Shown here: positions 10,541 through 20,926 of the stretch, one piece after another | How the letters are laid out: each line of letters opens with the position of its first letter | Position numbering within the stretch: the stretch's first letter is position 1 | Assembly (NCBI GenBank): GCA_022570795.1 | Contig: JAKUDP010000023.1 | Span: 744,001 to 808,000, forward strand | Reading direction: 5' to 3' | Origin: Sphaerulina vaccinii | Taxonomy: Eukaryota; Ascomycota; Dothideomycetes; Mycosphaerellales; Mycosphaerellaceae | Length of the DNA: 64,000 bases | Notes under the pieces: model-generated | Databases searched by the model: none | Seen by the model: only the letters and a program-made list of their open reading frames with translations | What the model was told of the DNA's origin: nothing | Made by a program: the position numbers and the translations under genes

Positions 10541-11383
10541 TCTATACTGTTATTATAAGGAGCCTCCCAGAATATCCCATCTGCTTGTGAGCAGCGGCAG
10601 GGTCCAATGCCGGTCCCTGGCCTTGAATATGCAGGGCAACAAGAACAATGATCGACTTGGTTCATGCCTTGGTGTTCACGGCAGTAAAGGTAGCCGTCTC
10701 CGCGACGTACGAACTCAAGCAAATCGTAGCGCAGTCGCACAGCTGCCTCTGTGAAACAATCTTCCGACTCTATGCGTTTGGCGAGACAGACTAGCGCGTA
10801 CGACAAATCGCATAACAACGACCCATCGGAGTTACGAGGATGCAGAAAGCGTCGCACGGCGATTCCGACGTCGACACACTCCCACGGAAGTCCTATCTCT
10901 TCTGCCCAGCACTTCCATTCCGATGCTAAGCGCATGGGATGGAGGAACTCGGCCGTTGGGGCAAAGTCGTCTTGCACCACTAGTCGTATCAGGTTTCTTT
11001 TATGCTGTCCATGCGTTCGATCGTGGCGTTTGAGAAATCGAGGCATTCTTAGAAACTCATTGACCCCGTACAAGGGGACGTAAGTCCTCCCCAATGAGCG
11101 CCGGATGGACTGGCTCGAAACCGTGATGGCCGTACTGTGGAAGATCAGGTCCAGAACCAGGTCTTGGATAGAAACGAATTTTTTTGTGAAGGAGTACATG
11201 TCTTAGTCGGCCCCATCTGTCGATGCTCGGAGGTTGGACGATGAGGAAGCAGCGTAGAATTTCGAGCTTGAGCTCTGCTGGTAGAGAATCGAAGCTGGCG
11301 CGCACAGGCCTCATAGAAGCGCCATGCGCAACACCTGCGAGGTCATACGCCATGTCGGATGTAGTTCGAGAGGAATTTGCCAT
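10483..11383 (-). pseudogene. Broken F-box-like protein gene
   Basis: From the ATG at 11383, the first frame gives an F-box-like segment, FDSLPAELKLEILRCFLIV, and runs to GFEPVHPALIGEDL near 11090. There the frame shifts. The next frame continues with VPLYGVNEFLRMPRFLKRHD and RNLIRLVVQDD, the usual continuation in fungal 'LPxELRxxIY' proteins. Between HPAL and LYG, the roughly 12-14 residues typical of the family (a CRQxxxEA-like block) are largely missing. So there is a small deletion as well as the frameshift. An A7 run at about 11180-11190 is another weak spot. No intron explains the break. Functional relatives would be ubiquitin-ligase adaptors or orphan F-box proteins. Confidence 0.55.
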
Positions 11384-11580
11384 ATCGCTGATGTCGGCTT
11401 GATGATAGCACTTGTATGACTTGGAAATGCAAAGTCGAGCTTCCGTGTGACCTTTAATTCCAACAGGCCAGATCTCTTGAATAACGGCGGTGCCTTGGCA
11501 ATTCTCGCCCGATTCGTGGTACATGTCTACCAGACTTCCCACAAACCTTCCATGAATCGGCAAGTCCACGTGGACACTCC

Positions 11581-13302
11581 TCAAAGACCAACAATGCTTC
11601 TCACAGCCTGCACGACAGGAGGCACACTCGTAGCAGCAACAGCAACTGTGCCAACCATGCCCATGCTGAGACTACTGAACGCCGCAGCTCTTGGGTCTGT
11701 GCCAAGTAGCATGGCTGTAGCAAGACTGCTCGAGTTCGCGCCATACGTGATACCTCTCGTGATGTAGTCGTCTTCGGGTATCCTTAGCCACCTCAGAATC
11801 TTGTTGCCGACTAGCACTCCAAAGATCCCGCTGAAGATCGCCAGAGGTGTACCCACGTTGGCGTTGCCATCCACATTCGTGACTACAATCTGTCCGAGCG
11901 CTAATGTAAGAGTTCTCGCACCAAAGGCGAGAGATGATGTCTTCGCGATACCGATCGCGTAGCAGATGGCCGGGTAGCCGAAGAGCTGAGCCAGTGGTAG
12001 TGCTGTGTTCGGGATGATGATAGCGAGGAAGTTCTTCTTCAGCTCGTGCCGATACTGGAACATGGGCAAAGCTAAGGCAATGATCGAGACATCGATACAT
12101 GAGGAGAGAACGTCGCCAGCTCCAGGTAGCTTGCCTGAAGATGTGCCGCTCCACAGCTTCGTATACTTGACTCCTGTCGAGTATGCGTGAAGGCCATCAG
12201 CAAGGGAGTCGCCGTGCATGAGGGCAAAGATCCAGATCGTGAGAACAGTGGCCGCAGCAGAGACAAGTATCGGATGCAGGTATGTCTTCCAGCGCAGTGG
12301 CAGCATAGTCGCAAGTTCGTATGTTATGATGCTGATGCAGAGCTGTAAAGGCATAGCATAGTCGATGCCATAATAGATGGGAATGCCCACGACGACCATG
12401 AGGATCGCGTAAGTAAGCAGGTCAAGTCGTGATATAACGAGAGCCGTCCACTTCTCGGGCCTGGTCTGTGGTAGCGCATCATGTCGCAAGATCGACATTG
12501 GCGACACAGTCTCTGTGAGAAGTCCGGTGCTCTCTGCAGTTGGCGGTCCACCCGTGCCAGTCACCGAGTCTGGGTTCTGCGCTCTCATTGGCGGCTGGAG
12601 GAGTAACGGAGTTGAAGAAGCTGGTGTCTCGTCTGGTGGCCGCTCGCCGTAGTCACTCGAGGTCCGTCTTGAGTCCGGAGGTGTCGGCATGGCACTCATC
12701 GGAATGCCATCTAGTTGCTTGCCAAGTTCTTCGGCCCTAGCAGCTTCTGCTTTCTTGCTGTGACCAAGGAGAAGAACGATTCCACGTACGAGCCATGCGC
12801 TGAATGCAAACACCACACCCCATCCTATAATCGCCACACCGATGATCTTGGCCACCTCAGCCCCACTGACGGGAGGACTCAATGGTAGTGTCACGAAGCC
12901 AGGACACAGGAATATGTTAAGGAACCGCAGTGACCAACCACAAGGTATATCGAGGTACTTGACGATGGCCTTCGTGGTCCGGTCTCCGAGCGTGACTGAG
13001 CACAGTATGAGCGAGAAGAAGAGCAGAATCAAGCAGGTCACTGAAGCTGGAAAGGGCACAGTTCCGAGATTGATAAGTCGATCAACACCGAAGCATACTG
13101 CCATTATCGATGCAACAGCGAGTGGCATGATGACCCAGGAATCTATCATGCGTCGCCATGTTCGAATGCTGACCAGTCTCGCAGTCGTCAACAAATCCTC
13201 TTTCAAGCGGCCAGGATCAGGCATTTCGTGATTGACACGCTCGATGTTGATGAGATGCATGTATTGTCTGTTAATTAGTAGAGACTGCCTTTGCAGAGTC
13301 AT
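11581..13302 (-). CDS. LrgA-LrgB fusion membrane protein (PLGG1-like)
   Basis: About 573 residues from the ATG at 13302. The N-terminal third has about four hydrophobic spans (FPASVTCLILLFFSLILC and others) like LrgA/CidA. A disordered Ser/Pro-rich linker follows (about residues 210-290). The C-terminal half is LrgB-like, with conserved FGARTLTLALG, GTPLAIFSGIFGVLVG, RGITYGANSSSLATA and SLSMGMVGTVAVA. Plant PLGG1, with the same fused order, exports glycolate and glycerate from chloroplasts. Bacterial LrgAB/CidAB affects autolysis and pyruvate transport. The fungal cargo is unknown. The start is uncertain: a CTAAT...AACAG sequence just before a second ATG (near 13262) looks like a 3' splice site, so an upstream exon may exist. 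Confidence 0.88.
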   Translation of the reverse strand: MTLQRQSLLINRQYMHLINIERVNHEMPDPGRLKEDLLTTARLVSIRTWRRMIDSWVIMPLAVASIMAVCFGVDRLINLGTVPFPASVTCLILLFFSLILCSVTLGDRTTKAIVKYLDIPCGWSLRFLNIFLCPGFVTLPLSPPVSGAEVAKIIGVAIIGWGVVFAFSAWLVRGIVLLLGHSKKAEAARAEELGKQLDGIPMSAMPTPPDSRRTSSDYGERPPDETPASSTPLLLQPPMRAQNPDSVTGTGGPPTAESTGLLTETVSPMSILRHDALPQTRPEKWTALVISRLDLLTYAILMVVVGIPIYYGIDYAMPLQLCISIITYELATMLPLRWKTYLHPILVSAAATVLTIWIFALMHGDSLADGLHAYSTGVKYTKLWSGTSSGKLPGAGDVLSSCIDVSIIALALPMFQYRHELKKNFLAIIIPNTALPLAQLFGYPAICYAIGIAKTSSLAFGARTLTLALGQIVVTNVDGNANVGTPLAIFSGIFGVLVGNKILRWLRIPEDDYITRGITYGANSSSLATAMLLGTDPRAAAFSSLSMGMVGTVAVAATSVPPVVQAVRSIVGL

Positions 13303-13608
13303 CTTTCTGCGATCCCGGCCCGGTTCATCGCGAACGGCCAATATCGGAAACTATCGGGTGTTGCGGTCCGTTGTACTCAGTCGTTCCAGCAGCGTAGATG
13401 CGTGAGGGAGATGTCCTCACAATATGTGCAGAGCTCAACACATCCCTCAGTGTACAGAGCAGCGTGCTCTTGATCCCGAATTAGCTCAGTGCACAAGCAA
13501 CAACCATTGAGGTGCGAGTGAAGAGCTCGATCCGTTGACAGTAGTCAAGGTTCAACGATGCGCCGCAAGCCATTCAGTGTCCGCCTGCTGCCCATCGTGG
13601 TTGCTTCT

Positions 13609-14994
13609 TCATAGCTCTGGGTACACTCTTACGGTCTTGGCCGGCAAGAATCTGTACAAGAGTTTGCGCGTGTAGTCACTGACCGATGGCGGCTGAAAAC
13701 TGCCATCCAGTCCCTCGCGTCCAATTCGTTCTCCAGGCCGCCGCATGTTCAGACGCTGGACAGTGTCAACACCTTTCCAGTGAAGGAGCCACTGTGTCAA
13801 CAACTTCTGGTGTTTCTCAAGCTCAGTGGTCTTTATGCGGCACAATCCTATCCTTACAACTCTGCTGCTTGAATCTCGATATACAGAGAGATGCTCAACG
13901 CTCAGTATTACACTCACTGTGTCCACTCCTACACCGCCAAGATCGGAAGCCACTGGCAGAAGTGCAAACCATCTGGACGTCTTGGGCCGGACGCCCCTAG
14001 GGATGTCTAATTCAAACTCCAGTCCTCGTTGCGTGCGGGTGAAGAGCGGTTGATGGTCCAAGTGGTGCCGGACCTGCCGGTGAACATTTGTACACAATGC
14101 ATATTCAGAAGGACTGTGCGCAAGCATTCCTAAACCAGATCTCCTACTGAATGCAAACATTGTCTCTTCGGCGGTTGAAGCGATGATCTCCATTTGCAGC
14201 CTTCTGAAAGCCCCTGACATTCCTTCGCCATAGAGGAGCGGCATGTGCACGTTGAAAAGTCCCAGTAGGCAATACGCGATATCTTCTCCTCGGGATGTCT
14301 CTCGGTGAGCTACCCACGATAACTTCTTGGCAACACAACAGAAAAGTGCGCTTTTGCGATCTGTAAGCGCCTCTATATCGATGTGCGTGGCTCCTGCCAC
14401 GCGAGGGCCCAGCTCTCGATCGTGTTTCCAGCCGAGCGTGCGCAAGTGCATGTTGTAGAAGAGCACACATGCTGGAGCGATGAGTTCCTGCAAAGTCCAG
14501 CCTCTTGTAAACCAGATACTCGCCGCGAATTGAGCCCTATTGAAAGCGGAGTGGCCTGGAACTAGGATGTGATCATGATCCACCAAATCGTTGACGATGC
14601 GGGCTTCGTAATGGTCAACATCGGGCAGGAACACGAGACAGACTCGCGCTCAATGGTACCACTGGTACATAGAGTTGATGGCCTCTGATAGCTCAGCGCT
14701 GCTCCTCTTGTCAATGCACACAGTATCGATCCATGCCCATGCGTAGCGGACCACAGATGACCCGATTATCAAACCGCTTGCGGAGCCCACGGTCGGAGTG
14801 TCAATGCCGCTGGAAACTAGTCTGCACAGGTCCAGTATCTTTTGATATCCAGGACCATACCGGTGCTGGCCCTTTACATACTCTTTGTAGGTAACCTCGT
14901 CTGGTCCCCACCTATGCGAAAGAATCGCGTACTCTGGGATATCCGAATCGAAGAATTCCTTCAGTTCCAGCGTCTTTGTATTGATGAGTCTCAT
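13609..14994 (-). pseudogene. HET-domain protein gene interrupted by one in-frame TGA
   Basis: From the ATG at 14994 the product opens as a canonical HET protein: MRLINTKTLELKEFF, YAILSHRWG, AWIDTVCIDKRSSAELSEA and NSMYQWYH. A TGA at 14650-14652 then stops it. The very same frame continues immediately with ARVCLVFLPDVDHYE, FTRGWTLQELIAP, EDIAYCLLGLFNVHMPLLYGEG and a long C-terminal part to 13609. The whole would be about 460 residues without the stop. No GT-AG intron can remove the codon, since the flanking residues are both conserved coding sequence. A CGA-to-TGA change is the simplest origin. Options are a recent nonsense mutation, stop-codon readthrough, or a sequencing error. HET proteins control vegetative incompatibility. 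Confidence 0.8.
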
Positions 14995-15458
14995 GGCGAG
15001 TGGTCGTGCCAGTCGGCGGGCTGGTCGCACGTCGTGTGAAGTTCCCTGTCAAGTGTGTGATCCGATCACAGTGCTCACGAGACGTGCAGTCTAATGGTGT
15101 ACTGCCAACTCTTCCGCGAGGCTGAGCTGACCTCCTGTGGCGCGGTGGTCGCGTTGAAAATAAATTTGTAGGACCTCGCTTGCCAGGGTGGCGCCGAAAG
15201 TCGCATGCGAGAAGACCATGAACCGCTCGCAAAGATCCTGGAACATCATGCTCAACGTGGAGTTGGCCTGAACAGAAAACAAAGCTCTCATAGATGTGCT
15301 CACAAACTAACGCTGTCTATCAACGATCCTGTCGTTCTCATGACATGACCACTTCTCTCCTTCCCTCATCATGCTCACATATGATGCGATCCCGAGTCCT
15401 CGTTCGCACCTTCCTCATGCATGTCCACAACCAACTCTTTCCACCTCACGTATGTCAC
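14995..15458. other. Intergenic, no supported gene
   Basis: About 460 bp between the HET pseudogene start and the 3' end of the Glo3 gene. A 70-codon minus ORF (15091-15303) has no recognisable feature. Confidence 0.5.
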
Positions 15459-16995
15459 CTATGAGTTCAAATAACTCCTAATCGCCCCTTGCAACTTACT
15501 CCCCGCCTCTCCAAGCAGAGCCGAAACATTCTCCAAATCATCTCCCGCCTGAATTCCAAATTTCCTCACAAAGTCCTTAGCGGCACCTTCCAAATCACCA
15601 TACTCTTCTTCACCTTCTTGCTCAGGACGTCCAAAGTATGCGTTCGAGGAGATGGCAGTTTGTCCTTCGAAGTTTTGTAGTCTGCTCTTCGCTTCGCTCT
15701 GGGCGTTGGAATCGAAAGCGCCACGGCCGAAGAATTCGTCGGAGCCGATGCCTTTTTGTTGGCCGAATTTGTCGCGAGCGTAGCGTTCGGAGTCATCTGT
15801 AAGATACAAATGTTAGTAGGGAAGGGTGTATAGAGTGCGTGGGTAGGGAATGTGTACCTTCAACAGGAGCAGCTCGACTCGTAGAACCAAACCCATCTCC
15901 AATCTTCGCAGCAGCAGCAGGTTTCTTCTGCTGACCTACCATTCCAAAGCCAAGTTTCCTGACACCCATTCCCAGTCTCTCCATCTCACTATCACTCCTC
16001 TCTCTAGGCTTAGGATTTCCAAACGTTCCAGCTCTCGAACCAGGAGATAGCGGCGTAGGCTGATGAATCGTGCTCGTCTCAGCTCCAGGTTGTTTCGCAG
16101 CAATGCTCGCTTCCGAAGGAGTCGCAGTCTCAACATCATTAGGATCATATCCTAGCTTCGCTTTCCTCTCTTCTTCTTCACGAGCTCTCTTCTCCGCTTC
16201 ATCGAAATCCAGCGCGCTCGCATCGACTTTCTTCGCACCGAGTTTAGTCTTCTTGCCACCCAAGATATTCGCCTTAGGCTTTGCAGAAGAGAGTGTCGTA
16301 GTCTTTCTCGCCGCGCTAGGAACAGCTCTACTCGCCGCAGGAGTATTCTCAGTAGGATTCAGAGGACTCTTCGGCCTCGCAGTCCCATTTCCATTCGCAG
16401 CGCCCGGGTTCAAGAAAGGACTCGCCCGTCCAGCCTGACTAGGCGTACCAGTCCTACTAGGAGGATTAGACGCTCTCTTCACAGCAGGTTTGTCCCAACT
16501 ACTAAAGAAATCATCCTCTCCTCCAGCAATAGGCGTAGAAGTCCCACTTCCTGATCCCTCCTCTCCATCAGCCTCCTCAATAACAATCCCCTCCGGGTTC
16601 CTCTTCCAATCCGCCTCCACCCTCTTCTGCAACTCCTCCTTATACTTCACCGCCGCAGCAGACGTATACTTAGTCTTCGGATCTTTCGAATTCAACGCTG
16701 CGCTCCCTCCATTCCTCTGAAAGAATGTCTTAGCACTCTCGTTGCCTCCAACTTTCATTCGGCGCAGTTGATCCCATTGCCATTGGTCCAAGTTCGTAGA
16801 CCTGACGAAAGAGATGTGAACACCCAAATTACGGTGGTGCGCAGAACAGTCGAGACAGAGGTAGATGCCAAACGGGACGGAAGACCATGTCGGGTTCTTG
16901 CCGCCGCAGTCGAAGCAGATTTTGTTGGGAGCGCGACGTTTGAGCTGTTCGAAGATGCGGTGCGATTCGGTTTTGGGCGCGAGTTCCTTGGACAT
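15459..16995 (-). CDS. GLO3: ArfGAP, Glo3/ARFGAP2-3 type
   Basis: Two exons: 15858-16995 (ATG at 16995) and 15459-15796, with a 61-bp intron (15797-15857). The product has 491 residues. The start [20 protein letters not shown] matches the family. The ArfGAP zinc finger is C-x2-C-x16-C-x2-C at residues 27, 30, 47 and 50, followed by [14 protein letters not shown] with the arginine finger at about residue 55. The middle is a Ser/Pro/Lys-rich disordered region. Near the C-terminus, repeated short motifs typical of Glo3 are seen ([16 protein letters not shown]). The protein stimulates GTP hydrolysis on Arf1 and drives COPI coat release in Golgi-to-ER transport. The splice joins [14 protein letters not shown]. 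Confidence 0.93.
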
Positions 16996-17407
16996 CTTTC
17001 CTTTCGTCGTGCCCGGAGGCGGAGGCCGAGAGGGGAGGTGTAAAGTTATGGTCTGTCGGAGAATACGTGGTGGTCCAAGGAGAGTCTCGGTGTTTTGGGA
17101 GGGGGCGATGGAAGTGAAAGAGAGTCCCTGGACGATCAGCTGAAAGTTGTCCAAACACATCACCGAGGGTCTGTCTTGGCGGCCTGACATTCACTATAAG
17201 AGCATTGGAAAGAGGACTAAACATAGGACATAGGTATATCTCATTTCACGACTGTGTAGCCATACTCTCACTAGTCCTCTCATCTCTCTCCTCGTAACAT
17301 CAACATCATACCATAAAGTTCATGTCCATCATTCCAGTCAACGCTCCAGACGCCATGCTTCCATATACAAACAAAACAGCAGTCACTTGTTCAGCTTTTG
17401 CAGACTC
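16996..17407. other. Intergenic spacer
   Basis: About 410 bp between the Glo3 start and the 3' end of the DUF2415 gene. It holds the Glo3 promoter/leader. The Glo3 frame is open upstream to 17190, but the ArfGAP N-terminus fixes the start at 16995. No other gene seen. Confidence 0.5.
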
Positions 17408-20400
17408 TCACCTCGCCTCCAAGCTAGGCAAGAACATCCTACCCTTAGTCTTGATGTTGATCTCGAAAATGCCTTCTTCGCAGGCAGCCCAAAGTGTACT
17501 TCCATCAGGACTCATAGCCAAACCAGCAGTTCTAACACCAATTTCTCTACCAGTAGGATTGCCCCAACCTCGCATCTGACTTCTTCGAATCAGTCCTTCA
17601 TATCCATCAGGATACGCTGCAGATCTTGCACGCTCGGCGCCAGCACTACCAGCAAGTCTTGAAGCACGCCATCTTTCTCGGTTTCTAGCCGCTGACGCCG
17701 CAATTCGTCGTTGTGTATCAAGGTCATTCTGCAAAGATTCGTAGCGTTCTCTACGCGCTTCGCGTTCTGCGTCGCGATCTCGTTCTCGTTCTGCAGGGAG
17801 AGGAGATGTCGCTGATGCTCTAGCTGAGCCTTCGAATAGAGGTCCTCGTCCCATATGTTCTTCGATCGTGGTCCACGGATTCTCATCATTACCATCGGCC
17901 TCGGGAACACCATCAGGCACTGCATTCTGCTGCCTTCTTCGAGAGCTGCTAGATGATGACTCTGCTGCTGCCCGTGTACGAAAGCCGGTGACGTGTGGCA
18001 AGGGCGGAAGATCAGCACCACTCCTGTTCCATGCGGCCAACGCGTCTCGCGTTGATGAGAGAGGAGGTAGCGAGTCGTCCTCTTCCGCCGTATGAGACGT
18101 CGGCTGCGGATCTGCAGCATGGATTCGCTCCAGTGCAGGCATGGCTTCTTGTACCGAGCTGAGAATTTCGCTTATAGGTCGTGACGTTGATTCGCTCGAA
18201 GGAGTGTCTCTACCACTTCGTCCTGATCCAGGGTGTGTGAACATGTCTGGGGTTGTATAGTTGACAGATCGTGGTATCTGCCCATTCGATCGTGCCTCTT
18301 CTCGTTGTCGTGTTGTGCGGAGTGTCTCCAGGATCTGCTGCTCTCGTGCTGTCAAACCTTGCGGGTCGTTCTCCATGGCTTCAGCCGCTATCAGACGTGC
18401 GCGGTTGTTTGCCTGTGTAATCTGCTGACGTGCAGCTGCCAGGGCTTGTCGATGTTCTCGTTGTCGTCTCCTCGCCTCGATATACTCTGTTGCAAAGTTG
18501 ACAGCACTTGCATTGTCTGGGGCTGCTCTATATCTCCTCAGTAAGTCCGCCTCAAGCTCGTCCAGATGTGTAGGCAATGTCGCGAGGGATGGCATCGTCG
18601 TTTCGTCAACCTCAGGTATCTCCATCTGAAATCGTCGCATGGCTTCGTCCTTAGGTTCGAGGTCTATTACCTGCCGGCTCTTCAGACCTGTTCTGAGATC
18701 GCCGACGCAGACTCTTCCCTGGTCTTCACTCCAGATCAACAGATCCCAAGGATCAGGACTGAATACCATACTTCGGATTGCTCCTGGATGCGGACTGGGG
18801 AAGTCGGCTCGACTGCCAGGTACAACTGCGACCACGGCTTCGTCACGGTTCTCTTGATCCCATCCATCATCTTCCAGTATGTGTCGATCAATGATTGTGA
18901 TGTATCCGCCCTCGCTGCCCACGGCCACAAGACTTGAGCTTGGATTCCACGCTGTGGTGAAGTAGCCCACCGTCGTATCTGGCACAGTCACATGTAAGGT
19001 CACCTTACATATGCGTTTCCAGTCAAGACTCTCGCTCGTGAGTCTATTGTGAGGCTTGGGTATCTGCGGCGGGTCCTCCATTATCACGCGCTTGTAGAAA
19101 TATGCCTGGTTGAAGTCTCCCACTGCAACCAGTATCTGTCCATCTGGCGAAATGGTCGCATGGTTCACAGCAAATGGAATATCCTTGCACTTTGTCTCGC
19201 GGCATGAAGGCAAGCTGTATATCCTCACTGTTCGGTCGTTGTTGGTGAGCACAGCCACGATATCGTCGAGATGCGCCTCTTCATCCTGGATGCGGTGAAT
19301 GGAGATCGAGTTTACTATCTCTTCTCCAATGCGCTCCACCTTGACTGTCGGCGCTCGGCGAGCAACGTTCTGCCCTAGACTGGAGAGTGGCAGAGCAGAG
19401 TCTACATCAAGTGCTCCGCTGAGCTTGATGGCCGCGAAATGACCCTCATCCTCGCCACCCACGCAGACGTAGCCATAGCCAGAAGCCGTACATCGTGCCT
19501 CAAAGGGTAACGAAGCGATGTGTCGCCGCTTCTTCGTGACAGTGTTGAGGCAGAAGACGTGGTGTGAACTAGCGTAGTAGAGATGGTCGGGCTCGGGTGC
19601 TGATATATAGTGTCGCAGTTGCCAATGTCTATAGTGTAGCCTTCTGTCAGCGCATCTCTCCCTCCAAGGGCATTATGGAGAGAAGACCTACGACACTGGT
19701 ATCGTGACTGGGTAGAAGGCCTTGTCTGTTCGCGCGAGATCGCTTGTCTCCGGGTGTCTACATAGCAATCATGTCAGCCTTACCATTCCTCGCTCGCTCT
19801 ACGGCTCACTCTGGTATGGACTGTACACGCACGGAATGTGGTCAATGGCCATTCTGCCACTCTTCTGCGCCGGCGCCGGAGTGTCGTAGAAGTTGTCGCC
19901 CTCGTCGTTGTCTCCGCCCGCTCCTTCTCTTGTCTGGTTGATGTCGCGACCACTGACCAGCAGTATGAACCGTCGCTCCGAGTGAGCAATGCGCGCGGCC
20001 TGCCTCGCGAGTTCGTCTTGCGCTACAACTGTGCCTCTTTCGTCCGCATCTGAAGAAGAATAGCTCGAGTCGGAGGAGTCGTCGGTATCCCAGCCGGTGG
20101 TATCTCGAAGTCCAGGGTGTGTATCTAGGTGATGGTCCGAATGGCTGTGTTCGCTGCGCAACGTCTCACAGGTTAGCCGACGCTGCAATGTTTGTGCTCG
20201 TGCAAAGAGTGGAGTGGTTCGTGCTAGTGCGACAAGCCTGCACACAAGCTCGTGGTGGCGTGTGGAGAGGCTGTGTCTGTGTCTGTGTCTGTTGGTGAAC
20301 GTGGTGGTGTGAAACTACGTCAGAAACGATCGATATGAACCCTGATCATGGCCATGGGTCTCATGGATGTCTTCGATCGGTATCAGGGGCGGTGATGAAC

Positions 20401-20428
20401 TGGACGAGCCGTCGTGAAAGTTGTCCAT
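17408..20428 (-). CDS. WD40-like protein with DUF2415 segment
   Basis: Four exons: 20319-20428 (ATG at 20428), 19803-20270, 19692-19757 and 17408-19628. The introns are 48, 45 and 63 bp. The product has 954 residues. Each junction keeps the frame, e.g. SFLT-LSTRHHELV, YQSEP-HPETSD and TIPVS-HWQLRHY. Visible parts are an acidic/Ser-rich N-terminus, a beta-propeller-like middle with ISPDGQILVAVGDFNQAYFY and WNPSSSLVAVGSEGGYITII, the DUF2415-like LIWSEDQGRVCVGDLRT, and a long charged helical/disordered region with Arg-rich stretches. A last blade-like segment follows (LAMSPDGSTLWAACEEGIFE). The family is fungal and uncharacterised. The first exon and the 66-nt third exon are missed by simple ORF calling. 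Confidence 0.85.
20271..20292. repeat. Hexanucleotide microsatellite in intron 1
   Basis: Three perfect copies of ctgtgt plus ctgt. On the transcribed (minus) strand this reads (acacag)n and forms the 3' end of the first intron of the DUF2415 gene. Each unit ends in AG and could act as a splice acceptor, six bases (two codons, His-Ser or His-Arg) apart and in frame. Confidence 0.7.
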
Positions 20429-20926
20429 AATCAATCATGAAAGAGTCGATTTGACTGGGTTTCTTTGTTGCATAGCACAAGATCTCGATATAACAGAATG
20501 ACCTCAAGTTACTATGGCAGCGACGGTTTGAGAGAATGATGCAGTGACAGACGACAAGACTGAGACGAAGGTATCAGGCACGACACCAGTCTTCCGACGC
20601 GACCTCTCCGTCCCTGATATCAAATCTGTAAGCACCTCCAGGCCGCTTGGAGTAGCATAGAACACGCAAGTTCGCAGAGAGGCCGGCAATTTATCAATTC
20701 ATTTGGTCCTGGGAAGAAGGTTACATATGTAGCTCGGGCGTCTGAATACAGCCAGTGCTATCTACTGTTCGCTTTTGGTATCAATGTCATGCTATCGTGT
20801 CTCATCAAAGCTCGGTTTCCGAAAGTATCTCTGCTCGCTGCTAGCTTCTCAATACTACTCTGAAGCTGCGCTCGACGCTATGGTGCCCTCTCTGGGCCCT
20901 GGGAAAGCCGTCGCTAGGGTCGGAAA
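20429..20926. other. Intergenic, no supported gene
   Basis: About 500 bp between the DUF2415 gene start and the 3' end of the mannitol dehydrogenase gene. Nothing recognisable. Confidence 0.5.
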
